Below, in pieces: positions 35,101 through 43,514 of a stretch of DNA of 64,000 bases (positions are counted from its first letter, which is position 1; every line of letters begins with the position of its first letter). Made by a program: the position numbers and the translations under genes. The stretch lies in the NCBI RefSeq assembly GCF_023078375.1, contig NZ_CP095554.1, forward strand, positions 2,621,001 through 2,685,000, given 5' to 3'. The notes beneath the pieces were generated by a model. The model did no database searches. It saw only the letters and a program-made list of their open reading frames with translations, and had not been told where the DNA came from. The DNA is from Roseomonas gilardii subsp. gilardii. Its GTDB lineage: Bacteria > Pseudomonadota > Alphaproteobacteria > Acetobacterales > Acetobacteraceae.

Positions 35101-36687
35101 TTCGCGGTGCAGGCGGACTATCGCGGCGCCAGCTTCCCGGTCTCCAGCGCCCCGCCGACCCGGGGCCATGGCGTGGTGGTGGCGGTGGGCGCGGATTCCG
35201 TGCCCGGCGTGGCGCTGCCCCGCTTCGAGGGGCCGACCCTGGCGCTGGTGCCCAACCCCACCGACCCCGAGGCGGCCCTGCTGGTCGTCGGCGGCCGCAC
35301 CGGGGCTGAGGCCGTCGCCGCCGCCCAGGCGCTGGCCGTGTCCAGCCAGGGGCTGTCGGGGGAGGCCGCGCTGGTCTCGGCCCCCGACATCGCGCCGCGC
35401 CAGCCCTATGACGCGCCGCGCTGGATCCGCACCGAACGGCCGGTGCGCTTCGGCGAGCTGGTGGACCCGTCGGAGCTCCAGTCCTACGGCTTCGCACCCG
35501 GCAACATCGCCGTGCCGTTCCGCACCGCGCCCGATGTCTATACCTGGCGGCAGCGGCCCATCCCGGTGGACCTGTTCTTCCGCGCGCCGCCGGGCCCCGT
35601 GGCGGACCTCCAGGTGTCCCGCCTCGATGTCTCGCTGAACGGCAACTACCTGAAGTCCCTGCCACTGCGGGAAGGCGATCCGGCCTGGCCCTGGAACTGG
35701 GTGGCGCGGCAACTGGGCGTGAACTTCGGCGAGGACCGCGGCAGCGGCTCGGCCGGCCTGCCGCCCTACCTGGTCTTCGGCCTGAACAACCTGCAGATGC
35801 GCTTCGACATGCGCCCGCTGAACCGGGGCGACTGCACCGCCATCCCGGGCGACATCCGCGCCTCGATCGACCCGGACAGCACGATCGACCTGTCCCGCTC
35901 CTACCGCTTCACCACCCTGCCGAACCTCGCCTTCTTCGCGGGCTCCGGCTTCCCCTACACGAAGCTCGCGGATCTTTCCGACACGGCGCTGGTGCTGCCG
36001 GACCGGCCGACATCGCTGGAACTCTCCAACGCCATGGGGCTGATCGGCCGGCTGTCGGCCAATACGGGCGTGCCGGCCCTGCGCCTGGCCATCGCCCATT
36101 CCGGCAGCCTGGACAGCGTGGCGGACCGCAACCTGCTGGTGGTCGGCGCGCTCAACCGCGTGCCCGGGCTCGCGCGCCTGCTGCGGGACGGCCCGGTCCA
36201 CCTGGAGGGCAACCGCCTCCAGGTCTCGCTGCCGGGGCCGCTGGAGAATTTCCGCAACATCTTCCTGTCGGATGACCGGCTGCGCGACCGGACGCGGCTG
36301 AACGCCGTCGTGTCCGGGCCAGGGGACGGCCAGGGCATCATGATCGGCGCCGAAAGCCCGCTCCAGGCGGGGCGGACGCTGGTGGCGATCACCGGCACCA
36401 CGCCCCAGGGCGTCGAGGCCATGCTGAACGCGCTGAGCGACCCGGACCAGTTGCCGCGCATCCAGGGCGATGTCGCCTGGCTGGCGGGCGGGCGGATCGA
36501 GTCCTACCGCATCAGCCCGACCTATTCGGTGGGCAGCCTGCCGATCTGGCTCTGGCCGCAGCTCTATCTCGGCAACCGCCCCGACGCGGTGCTGCTGCTG
36601 GTGGTGGGGGCGGCGCTGCTGCTGGCCATCCCGTCCTACTGGATCATCCGGCGGCGCGTCGCGGCCCGCCTCAGGGCGCAGATCTGA
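32131..36687 (+). CDS. bcsAB: Cellulose synthase BcsA-BcsB fusion (AcsAB type)
   Basis: The 1518-residue protein joins the catalytic and periplasmic subunits. The BcsA half has TM helices at both ends of a GT2 domain with Asp179 (LDDG), DCD at 226-228, TED at 321-323 and QRMRW at 359-363. A PilZ domain follows, with c-di-GMP residues R561-x3-R565 and DLSLGG at 592-597. Near residues 718-734 a hydrophobic stretch (AALLLGLGLGVSAAAAQ) looks like the former BcsB signal peptide. After a Pro/Gln-rich linker comes BcsB, ending in a C-terminal membrane anchor (DAVLLLVVGAALLLAIPSYW). It polymerises UDP-glucose and exports the chain, activated by c-di-GMP. Processing into two subunits at the internal signal is plausible. 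Confidence 0.96.
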   Translation: MNRLAQFFERLSRGRAGVLLLTAAGLLLAIPFVVAPLEAQQQAWLAIACFLVFLLASRLKGRGANFFLVMLSVLISARYLYWRLTDTLDFSGFWAPFLGTGLLLAELYAVIALLLAYLQSIWPLERKPVPLPDDPAEWPVLDIYIPTYNEPLSVVKPSVFGALAMDWPKDKMNVYILDDGRREEFRAFAEDIGCGYMIRPDNKGAKAGNINHALTRTKGEFILIFDCDHVPVRAFPQMTLGWMLRDPKIGMLQTPHHFYSPDPFERNLASGLRVPNEGLLFYGLIQSGNDLWNATFFCGSCAVIRRTALEEVGGVPHQTVTEDCHCSLKMQRRGWRTAYLRLPLAAGLATERLALHIGQRMRWARGMIQIFRVDNPFLGGGKLSWTQKFCYVSSMWHFMFPLPRFVFLTSPLAFLIFGQNLIAASPLAIAAYAGPHVIHAVATNSRLQGSVRHSFWSEIYETVLTLWLLPVMLATLLDPKKGKFNVTDKGGVLEEGFFDVRAVYPNAVLALVMFGGLLLGIWGLLSSGTGTLAFQAYALNTLWLSLSLFIVLAGIAVGRERRQVRERARVSARLPASVVLPDGRVLEGHSVDLSLGGAAIEVAAPDNIAPDQPLVLDVAVGPDRVSLPAQALRWQNNKLQLRFTPQNLRDEGNITRVVLCRADSWLHWDSVRRDRPMRALYEVGVSIRGLFRGDSQLSLRRNRRPVPGGKARRPGAQRAALLLGLGLGVSAAAAQPAPPPPRPVTRQAAPAPAWTSPDLPAPAEPPAAASQPVQDGVQEPGHGGGQGAVQGAVQGSPGAAVPAAASQGRVLRRTLRELGLQSPMQLRGLTDLQGVLFGVREDEVVTGARLVLRGATSPALIPELSQIAVTLNEQFIGAITPERARPSFGPLEFPINPVFFADTNRLNFRFTGRYAAECNDPLSGLLWSTISDQSVLEITTEHLAMPRDLARLPAPFFDRVQLRAPLVLPFVVPAEASNDLARAALIASSWFAVQADYRGASFPVSSAPPTRGHGVVVAVGADSVPGVALPRFEGPTLALVPNPTDPEAALLVVGGRTGAEAVAAAQALAVSSQGLSGEAALVSAPDIAPRQPYDAPRWIRTERPVRFGELVDPSELQSYGFAPGNIAVPFRTAPDVYTWRQRPIPVDLFFRAPPGPVADLQVSRLDVSLNGNYLKSLPLREGDPAWPWNWVARQLGVNFGEDRGSGSAGLPPYLVFGLNNLQMRFDMRPLNRGDCTAIPGDIRASIDPDSTIDLSRSYRFTTLPNLAFFAGSGFPYTKLADLSDTALVLPDRPTSLELSNAMGLIGRLSANTGVPALRLAIAHSGSLDSVADRNLLVVGALNRVPGLARLLRDGPVHLEGNRLQVSLPGPLENFRNIFLSDDRLRDRTRLNAVVSGPGDGQGIMIGAESPLQAGRTLVAITGTTPQGVEAMLNALSDPDQLPRIQGDVAWLAGGRIESYRISPTYSVGSLPIWLWPQLYLGNRPDAVLLLVVGAALLLAIPSYWIIRRRVAARLRAQI

Positions 36688-39600
36688 TGCCGTCGCGCCG
36701 TTCCGGGCCGCATCTCGCGGCGCTGCTCCTCGCCTCCACCGCCCTGCCGGTGCCGGCCCTGGCCCAGACTCAGAGTGGAAATACTCAGAGTGGCAATCCT
36801 CAGAGTGGCACCCCGGCTGGCACCCAGGACAGGGCGATCCAGATCCTGCTCGACCAGGCGAACTACTGGCGCGGCCAGGGCAGGCCGGATCAGGTGGTGC
36901 GGACGCTGGAACGCGTGCTGGTCGCCGATCCCGAGAATGTCGCGGCCCTCTCCGGCCTCGCCCAGGCCCAGGCGCAGCAGGGCGACCGGGCCGCGGCCGA
37001 CCGCACCCTGGCGCGGCTGCGGCAGGCCGCGCCGGGCAATGCCGTGGTGGGCAGCACCGAGACCCAGCTCCGGGGCGCCGCCGCCGACCCGGCCCAGGTC
37101 GCCGAGGCGAGGCGGCTGGCGCAGTCGGGACAGAACGCGGCGGCGGTGGCGCGCTACCGGCAGATCTTCGGCGGCAACACCCCGCCGGATGTCTTCGCGC
37201 AGGAATACTACCAGGCCCTGGCCGGGACGCCCGATGGCTATGCGGAGGGGCGGGACGGGCTGAGGCGCCTGCTGGACCGCAGCCCGGGCAACCGCGCCCT
37301 GCAACTCGCCTATGCCCAGACCCTGACCTGGCGCGAGGGCTCGCGCGCGGAGGGCATCCGCCAGCTCCAGCAACTCGCCCAGAGCCCGGACATGGCACAG
37401 CAGGCGCGGAACTCCTGGCGTCAGGCCCTGAGCTGGAGCGGTGCCAGCGAAGCGGCCATTCCCGCGCTGGAAGCCTATCTGGCCCGCTATCCGGATGACC
37501 AGCAGGTACAGCGGCAACTGGCGGAGGCCCGCAACCCCACCCGCACCCCGCAGGATGAAGCGGGAGCGCAGCGCCAGGCGGGCTTCGAGGCGCTGAACGG
37601 CAACCGCATCGCCGCGGCGGAGGCAGCCTTCCAGGCGGTGCTGCAACGATCGCCCGAGGATTCCGATGCGCTCGGCGGGCTGGGGCTCGTGCGGCTGCGC
37701 CAGGGCCGCAACAGCGAGGCGAAGACCCTGCTGGCCCGCGCCATCGCGGCCGACCCGCAGGAAGGGCGCCGCAAATGGGGGCAGGCGCTGGACGGCGCCA
37801 GCTATGCCGGGGCGGTCAACACCGCGCGGGCGCAGATCGCCCGCGGGCAGGTGCAGCAGGCCGAGGCGACGCTGGAGGCGGCGGTGCGCCAGGGTGGCGC
37901 GGAGCAGGCCGATGCCCAGGCGCTGCTGGGCGATATCCTGATGCGGCGCGGCGACGCGGCGGGGGCGGAGAGACGCTACCGCGCCGCCCTGAGCCGCCGG
38001 CCCAACCTGCCCGCCGCCCTGTCCGGGCTCTACGAATCCCTGCAATCCCAGGGCCGGCTGGCCGAGGCGGAGGAACTGGCGGCGCGGCAGGGGGGCGCCT
38101 TCGCCAACAACCTCGCGGCCTCGCGCGCCGAGCAGTTGCGGGCCGAGGCGCAGCGCAGCACCGATCCGGCGCAGGCGGTGGCCCTGCTCCAGTCGGCCTA
38201 TGCCTCCAACCCGGAAAACCCCTGGGTCCGGCTCGACCTCGCCCGCGCCATGGCGCGGCAGGGGCGGGGGCGGAAGGCCGCGCGCTGATGCAGGAGCTGG
38301 TCCAGCGCAGCGCCAGCGCCGACAACCTCTACGCGGCGGCCCTCTTCGCGCAGGAGGAAGGCCGCGCCAGCGAGGCCGCCTCCCTGGTCGAGCGGATTCC
38401 CGCCCGGCTGCGCTCGGCCGATGCCAGCCGCCTGCTCCGTGCCACCGCCGTGCAGAGCGAGGTCGCGGCCGCGGCGGAACCCGCGCGCTACGGGCAGTAC
38501 GACCTCGCCCGGCAGCGGCTGATGCAGATCGTCGCGCGTCCCGATCCCAGCGGGGAGACCGCCGCCCAGGCGGTGCGCGCGCTGAACGCGGTGGGCGACA
38601 CGCGCGGCGCCGTGGACCTGGCCCGGATGGCGCTGGCCACCAATGCCAATGCGGCCCCGGCGGGGCGGATCGCCCTGGCGGATGCGCTGCTCGATGCCGG
38701 GCAGGGGGCGGAGGCCACCGCCATCGCCGCCAGCCTGACGGCCGATCCGCGCCTCACGGCCCAGGACCGGCAGCGGCTGAGCGGCCTGCAAACGGGGATC
38801 GCCATCCGCGAAAGCGACCGGCTCAACGAGGCGGGCGACCAGGCCGCCGCCTATGACCGGCTCGCCCCCGCGCTGAGCGCGAAGCCGCAGGACCCGGATG
38901 TGAACCTCGCCCTGGCGCGGCTCTACCAGGGGGCGCAGGACCCCGCCCGGGCGCAGGACATCGCCGAGGCGGTGCTGCGGCGCGACCCGCGCAACGCCGA
39001 TGCGCGCCTGGCCGCCGCCAGCGCCGCCATCGCGCGCGGGCAGACGCGGCGGGCGGAGGAACTGCTCGCCGAGGGACGCACGCTGACGCCCAACGACCCC
39101 CGGGTCGCGGTGGTGGAGGCGCAGCTCGCCCGCTCCTCCGGCGATTACCGGCGGGCGCAGGCGGCGCTGCAACGCGCCGAGGAACTGCGGCAGGCGCAGC
39201 TCCGTGGCACCCAGGCGGCGGCCCCGGCCCTGGCGGCGCAGCCGGCCCTGATGCGGAACCAGACGGCGAATCCCTTCCGCCAAGTGGCGCTGGCGGGCGG
39301 GGAGCCGGCCATCCTGGCCACGGCGGCGCCGGCCGTGGCCAGCGACCCCCTGCTCGGCGACATCCAGCGCCAGCTTGCCGAGGTGCGGGAAGAAGCCGCG
39401 CCGCGCGTCGGGCCGAATTTCGCCGGGCGCTTCCGTTCCGGCAGCGGCGGCCTCGACCGGTTGCAGGAATATTCCGGCGGGGCCGAGGCCTCGGCGGCGA
39501 TGCCGGGGATCGGCGGGCGGATCGCCGCCCGCGCCCAGCTCTACAGCATCGATTCCGGCACGCTGGACCAGAGCACGGGCAACCTGCGCCGCTTCGGCAC

Positions 39601-40519
39601 GAACCCGCTGATGCTGCCGGGGGCCAGCGAGAGCATCTCCGCCGCCACCGCGTCCCGGCTGGTGCCAAAGGACACCACGGCCTCCGGCGCCACCTTCGGC
39701 CTCGGCTATACGCGGGGCGAGAGCCTGTCGCTCGATCTCGGCACCACGCCGATCGGCTACCGTGTGCAGAACATGGTGGGCGGGCTGGAACTCGCCCCGT
39801 CGCTGAACGGCAACCTGCGCCTGCGCCTGACCGGAGAGCGCCGGGCCGTCACCGACAGCCTGCTGGCCTGGGCCGGGCAGCGCGATCCGGTCACCAGCCG
39901 GGTCTGGGGCGGCGTGGTGCGCAACACCGGGCGCGGCCAGTTCGAATGGAGCGCGGGGCGGGCGAATTTCTACGCCGGCGGCGGCTACTCCCAGTTCGAG
40001 GGCAAGGGGGTCGCGGACAACAGCCGGATCGAGGCCGGCGCCGGCATGAGCTACGCCTTCTTCCGGCGGCCGGACGAGGAGCTGACCAGCGGGCTCGACC
40101 TCGTCTACCTCTCCTACGACAAGAACCTGCGCTTCTTCACCCTGGGCCAGGGCGGCTATTTCAGCCCGCAGAACTATGTCGCGGCGAATATCCCGATCGA
40201 TTACCGCGCCCGGATCGGGAACCTTTCCTACCACCTCGGCGGCCAGATCGGCCTCGCGCATTTCAAGGAGGACCGCTCCCCGCTCTTCCCCAACGACCCG
40301 GCCCTGCAGGCCCAGGCCGAGTCGCGGGCGGCGGCGGATTCCACGCAGAGCGCCTTCTACAGCGGCCAGACCCAGACCAGCCTGGTCGGTGGCGTGCGGG
40401 CGGATGCGGAATATGCCGTCACGCCGCAGTTCAAGGTCGGCGGCCTGCTCCGCTACGACCGCGCGGCGGACTGGAACGAGGTGCGTGCCATGCTCTTCGC
40501 GCGCTACCGCTTCGACTGA
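36687..40519 (+). CDS. bcsC: Cellulose synthase outer-membrane subunit BcsC (one frameshift in the sequence)
   Basis: BcsC forms the outer-membrane exit for cellulose. The protein starts with a signal peptide (LAALLLASTALPVPALAQ), then a short TQSGN repeat. Many TPR repeats follow (for example IQILLDQANYWRGQGRPDQV), then a C-terminal beta barrel from about residue 900 (GFGLGYTRGESLSLDLGTT region) ending MLFARYRFD with the terminal aromatic residue needed for outer-membrane insertion. The ATG overlaps the bcsAB stop (TGATG). The frame breaks in the G run 38266-38270. One added G gives GRGAEGRALMQELVQRS and a full 1277-residue protein. No bcsD gene follows; the next gene is unrelated and convergent. 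Confidence 0.93.
36768..36812 (+). repeat. 15-bp repeat, three copies, at the BcsC N terminus
   Basis: Three near-identical units of ACTCAGAGTGGCAAT encode TQSGN, TQSGN and PQSGT just after the predicted signal peptidase site. The AGT serine codons and AAT/ACT are unlike the GC-rich codons around them, so the unit looks recently expanded. Confidence 0.85.
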
Positions 40520-40547
40520 CCGGATGGCTGCTCGGATAATCCGGGGC

Positions 40548-41453
40548 TCAGCGCTTCCGGGTGCCGGGCGCCGCCTCGCCCAGGCCACGTTCCTCGGTGC
40601 CCAGCGCCTCGGCCAGCCGGACCGTGGCGCTGCCGGGCCGAGCGGGCTGCTGCTGGCTCGGCGCCGGGGCCCAGCCCGTCAGTGTCAGGAGGCGGAGGGT
40701 GACGGGCACCGGCTCGTCCGGCGCTCCCGCCGCCAGCCGCGCCAGGGCCGCCGGGAACAGGGCGCGCGGCGCCGGGCGCGGGTCCCGGGCCAGGATCGCG
40801 TTGCTTTCCCCCGCCGCGCGCAGGTCACGCAGCAGCGCGAGCGGCGAGCGGTAGGCGAGGCGGAGCGTTTCGGTATCCGCCACCGGCAGGGCGAAGCCCG
40901 CCCGTTGCAGCAGGGCCGCGCCATCCGACACCTCCGGAAAGGGCGAGACACGTGGCGAGACACCGCCGCGCAGTGCCTCCTCCTCGCTGGCCAGGGCCTC
41001 GCGCAGATTCTGCAGGGTGCCCAGCGCCGGCAGGCTGGCCAGGAACAGCCCATCCGGGCGCAGCGCGCGGCGGATCTGCACGAGGGCACCGGGGAGGTCG
41101 TTCACCCAGTGCAGCGACAGGCTGGCCACCACGAGATCGAAACTGCTCTCGGCGAAGGGCAGCCATTCCTCGTCCCCGGCGACGGCCAGCCCGCCGGCCT
41201 GCCGCGCCAGGGCCGTGGACAGGTCCATGGACACCACCTGCCCGATGCCCCGGTCCCGCAGCCGCGGCGCCACCACGCCCCGCCCGCCGAGGTCGAGGGC
41301 GCGGCCGAAGCGCAGGGTGATGTCGTCCAGCCGGTCCAGCAGCCGGTCGGCGGCTTCCTCCAGGATGGGGGCGACCTGTCCCTGGCTCGCGGCGGAGCGG
41401 TCGCGGCGGAGTCGGTGGAGGCGGCGGTCGAAGATCTGATGCGGCGCGGACAT
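40548..41453 (-). CDS. SAM-dependent methyltransferase (BioC / NDUFAF5-like)
   Basis: The 301-residue class I methyltransferase begins MSAPHQIFDRRLHRLRRDRS, the N-terminal pattern of alphaproteobacterial relatives of mitochondrial NDUFAF5. It has a SAM loop in degenerate form (ALDLGGRGVVAPRLRDRG), then SSFDLVVASLSLHWVNDLPG, a post-motif shared with BioC and NDUFAF5. NDUFAF5 hydroxylates an arginine of complex I, while BioC methylates malonyl-ACP; sequence alone cannot separate these. It is convergent with bcsC and divergent from comF across a region of 13-bp repeats. Confidence 0.82.
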   Translation of the reverse strand: MSAPHQIFDRRLHRLRRDRSAASQGQVAPILEEAADRLLDRLDDITLRFGRALDLGGRGVVAPRLRDRGIGQVVSMDLSTALARQAGGLAVAGDEEWLPFAESSFDLVVASLSLHWVNDLPGALVQIRRALRPDGLFLASLPALGTLQNLREALASEEEALRGGVSPRVSPFPEVSDGAALLQRAGFALPVADTETLRLAYRSPLALLRDLRAAGESNAILARDPRPAPRALFPAALARLAAGAPDEPVPVTLRLLTLTGWAPAPSQQQPARPGSATVRLAEALGTEERGLGEAAPGTRKR

Positions 41454-41493
41454 GCAGCGGCAGATGGCGCGAAGCGGGCCGCGGCGCCAGAGG

Positions 41494-41558
41494 GATATGT
41501 CATGGGGATACGTCATGGGGATACGTCATGGGGATACGTCATGGGGATACGTCACGGC
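41494..41558. repeat. Five tandem 13-bp repeats upstream of comF
   Basis: The unit GATACGTCATGGG occurs five times without gaps in the 157-base divergent region between the methyltransferase and comF. The three middle copies are identical; the first and last each carry mismatches (GATATG, CACGGC). The array ends 52 bases before the comF start. The 13-bp period is not a whole helical turn, so successive copies rotate around the DNA. Confidence 0.9.
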
Positions 41559-41610
41559 GGAGCATGATGCGGCGCGGCCCCCGGGCCGGGCGCGGCGGCC
41601 GTTGATCGGG

Positions 41611-42462
41611 ATGGAGCCGGCCCCCGCCGCCGTGGCCGGCCGCTGGCGGGGCTGGGGCCGCCTCGCGGGGCGGGTGGGGGAGGGGCTGCTGGATGCGCTG
41701 CTGCCGCCCACCTGCCTCACCTGCCGGGAGCCGGTGATGCGCCATGGCGCCTTCTGCCCCGACTGCTTCCGGGAGTTGCAACGGATCGGCGATCCGCTCT
41801 GCGATGGCTGCGGCCTGCCCTTCCTGCACGCGGAACAGGGCATGACGGTCGAGGGCATGGCGGACGGGGGCATGACGGACGGGGGCCGCCTCTTCTGCGC
41901 GCCCTGCGCGGAACGGCCCTTTCCCTTCGCCCGCGCCCGCGCGGCCTTCGTCTATGGGGAGGTGCCGAAGCGCCTGATCCTGCCCTTCAAGCATGGCGAC
42001 CGCCCCGACCTGGCCCGCCCCATCGCGCGCGCCATGGCCCTGGCGGGAAAGGATCTGCTGGCGGAGGCCGGCATCCTGGTCCCGGTGCCGCTGCACTGGC
42101 GGCGCCTGTTGCGGCGCCGCTACAACCAGTCGGCCCTGCTGGCCCGGCACCTGGGGCGGCTCTCGGGGCGGCCCTGGCTGCCCGATGGGCTGCGCCGCGT
42201 CCGGGGCACGGCTTCCCTGGGCGGCCTCGGCATGGTCGGGCGGCTTCAGGAAGTGGAGGGAGCCTTCCGGGTGACGCCACGGGGGGGCAGGGCCATCGCC
42301 GGACAGCGGGTGCTGCTGGTGGACGACGTGCTCACCAGTGGCGCCACCGCCGCCGCCTGTGCCCGCGCCCTGCTGGCGGCCGGGGCGCGGGAGGTCGATG
42401 TGCTGGCGGTGGCCCGCGTCCTGCCCAGGGGATCATCGGAGAGCATGGATGGGTGGGGGTGA
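41611..42462 (+). CDS. comF: ComF family protein (phosphoribosyltransferase-like)
   Basis: The 283-residue protein has an N-terminal zinc ribbon with CxxC pairs at CLTC, CPDC, CDGC and CAPC. A type I phosphoribosyltransferase domain follows, with VPVPLHWRRLLRRRYNQSA and the PRPP loop VLLVDDVLTSGATAAACAR. ComF relatives act in DNA uptake in competent bacteria, but in alphaproteobacteria the role is unproven. Between the third and fourth CxxC pairs there is an insertion of three 5-residue repeats (MTVEG, MADGG, MTDGG). The ATG at 41611 is the first family-like start; the SD site is weak. grxC follows after 40 bases. Confidence 0.9.
   Translation: MEPAPAAVAGRWRGWGRLAGRVGEGLLDALLPPTCLTCREPVMRHGAFCPDCFRELQRIGDPLCDGCGLPFLHAEQGMTVEGMADGGMTDGGRLFCAPCAERPFPFARARAAFVYGEVPKRLILPFKHGDRPDLARPIARAMALAGKDLLAEAGILVPVPLHWRRLLRRRYNQSALLARHLGRLSGRPWLPDGLRRVRGTASLGGLGMVGRLQEVEGAFRVTPRGGRAIAGQRVLLVDDVLTSGATAAACARALLAAGAREVDVLAVARVLPRGSSESMDGWG
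41841..41885 (+). repeat. Three 15-bp repeats in the comF zinc-ribbon loop
   Basis: Three copies of CATGACGGACGGGGG-like sequence (the second differs at one base, the first at several) add 15 residues between two zinc-binding CxxC pairs. The reading frame is kept. Confidence 0.75.
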
Positions 42463-42502
42463 CGGCTTGACCCGGAGGTCCGGCGGAACGAATTGAGGGG
42501 GC

Positions 42503-42760
42503 ATGGCCAAGGTCGAGATCTTCACCACCCCCTTCTGCCCTTATTGCGCGCGCGCGAAGACGCTGCTGACGCGCAAGGGCGCCAGTTTCGAGGAATTCGA
42601 TGCACCGCATGGTTCCGCGGCCCGCGAGGAAGCGGTCCGCCGCTCCGGCGGCCGCACCACGGTGCCGCAGATCTTCATCGACGGGCAGGCGATCGGGGGT
42701 TGCGACGACCTTTTCGCGCTGGACCGCGCGGGCAAGCTGGACAGCCTGCTGGCGGCCTGA
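42503..42760 (+). CDS. grxC: Glutaredoxin 3
   Basis: The 85-residue protein has the dithiol active site Cys12-Pro-Tyr-Cys15 (FTTPFCPYCARAK), the cis-proline segment TTVPQIFIDGQAIGGCDDL and a typical C-terminal helix. It reduces disulfides with glutathione, for instance in ribonucleotide reductase. A strong SD site (GAGGGG) precedes the ATG. The order comF-grxC-DUF1178 is common in alphaproteobacteria, usually with a carbon-nitrogen hydrolase between grxC and DUF1178; that gene is absent here, replaced by 198 bases without coding signal. Confidence 0.95.
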   Translation: MAKVEIFTTPFCPYCARAKTLLTRKGASFEEFDAPHGSAAREEAVRRSGGRTTVPQIFIDGQAIGGCDDLFALDRAGKLDSLLAA

Positions 42761-42804
42761 CCCGCCGCGCCCGGTGTGGCGGGCCGGCCCTGGCCGCTAA
42801 GCCG

Positions 42805-42828
42805 CACGGGTCCCTGCACGGGTCCCTG
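42805..42828. repeat. Perfect 12-bp tandem duplication between grxC and DUF1178
   Basis: CACGGGTCCCTG occurs twice head to tail in non-coding DNA, followed by a partial third copy (CACTGG). No regulatory role is evident. Confidence 0.85.
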
Positions 42829-42958
42829 CACTGGCACTTGGCGGGGCCGGATGCCAAATACGGGTCTGGACAAGCGTATGGGCCCGCGGGTCCGGAATGC
42901 CGGTGCCCGGATGGAACGGGGCCGGCGCGGAGCTGACGGGGCCAAGAACGGGACAAGG

Positions 42959-43471
42959 ATGATCCACTACCAGCTTCGTTGCGAAGGCGGCCATGAATTC
43001 GATGGCTGGTTCAAGGACAGTGCCGGTTTCGACAAGCTGGCCAAGGCTGGCCTCGTGGAATGTCCGGTCTGCGGCGGGACGCAGGTCAGACGCGCGCTGA
43101 TGGCGCCATCGATCGCGAAGTCGCGGCCGGAAGCCATCCCCGTCCCGGACCAGGCCATCCCCGCCGCGCCCGTGCCGTCGCCGCCCGTCCCCGCCGCACC
43201 AAACGCCGCCTCCGGCCCCGCGACCCCGCCCGTGGCGGCGGGGCCCATGCCCGCCCAGGTCATGGCGCTGCTGCAACGCATCCGCGCCGAGGTCGAGCGC
43301 AACTGCGACTATGTGGGACGCGACTTCAGCGAGGAAGCGCGGCGGATGCAGGCGGGCGAGAGCGAGCGCCGCGGCATCTATGGCGAGGCCACGGAGGCCG
43401 AGGCCGAGGCCCTGCGCGACGAGGGCATCGAGATCGCCCGCATCCCCTGGGTCCCCCGGTCGGATGGCTGA
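42959..43471 (+). CDS. DUF1178 family protein
   Basis: The 170-residue product starts MIHYQLRCEGGHEFDGWFKD and has a zinc-ribbon-like pair of cysteines in VECPVCGGTQVRRALMAPSI. A Pro/Ala linker precedes the conserved C-terminal block YVGRDFSEEARRMQAGESE and GIYGEAT. DUF1178 proteins are typical of proteobacteria and have no assigned function; the N-terminal ribbon resembles that of FmdB-type regulators. GGACAAGG precedes the ATG at 42959. A 16-codon mini-ORF links its stop to the start of the LOV kinase. Confidence 0.92.
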   Translation: MIHYQLRCEGGHEFDGWFKDSAGFDKLAKAGLVECPVCGGTQVRRALMAPSIAKSRPEAIPVPDQAIPAAPVPSPPVPAAPNAASGPATPPVAAGPMPAQVMALLQRIRAEVERNCDYVGRDFSEEARRMQAGESERRGIYGEATEAEAEALRDEGIEIARIPWVPRSDG

Positions 43472-43514
43472 TATCCCGCCCTGGGACGAGGGCCGCGTCG
43501 CGGCACCCGGCTGA
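43464..43514 (+). other. 16-codon mini-ORF linking DUF1178 and the LOV kinase
   Basis: An ATG at 43464, eight bases before the end of the DUF1178 gene, opens MADIPPWDEGRVAAPG. Its TGA overlaps the LOV-kinase ATG (TGATG). Such overlaps on both ends could carry ribosomes from one gene to the next. It may also be the remnant of a longer gene. No evidence of a functional peptide. Confidence 0.3.

Noticed and set aside
30889-37398. A 2169-codon open frame on the minus strand opposite the cellulose genes
   Set aside because: It is antisense to bcsAB and bcsC with strong motifs, and its product is low-complexity Arg/Gly/His/Gln-rich. Long stop-free antisense frames are expected at this GC content.
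41494-41558. CRISPR array
   Set aside because: The five 13-bp units are contiguous without spacers and there are no cas genes.
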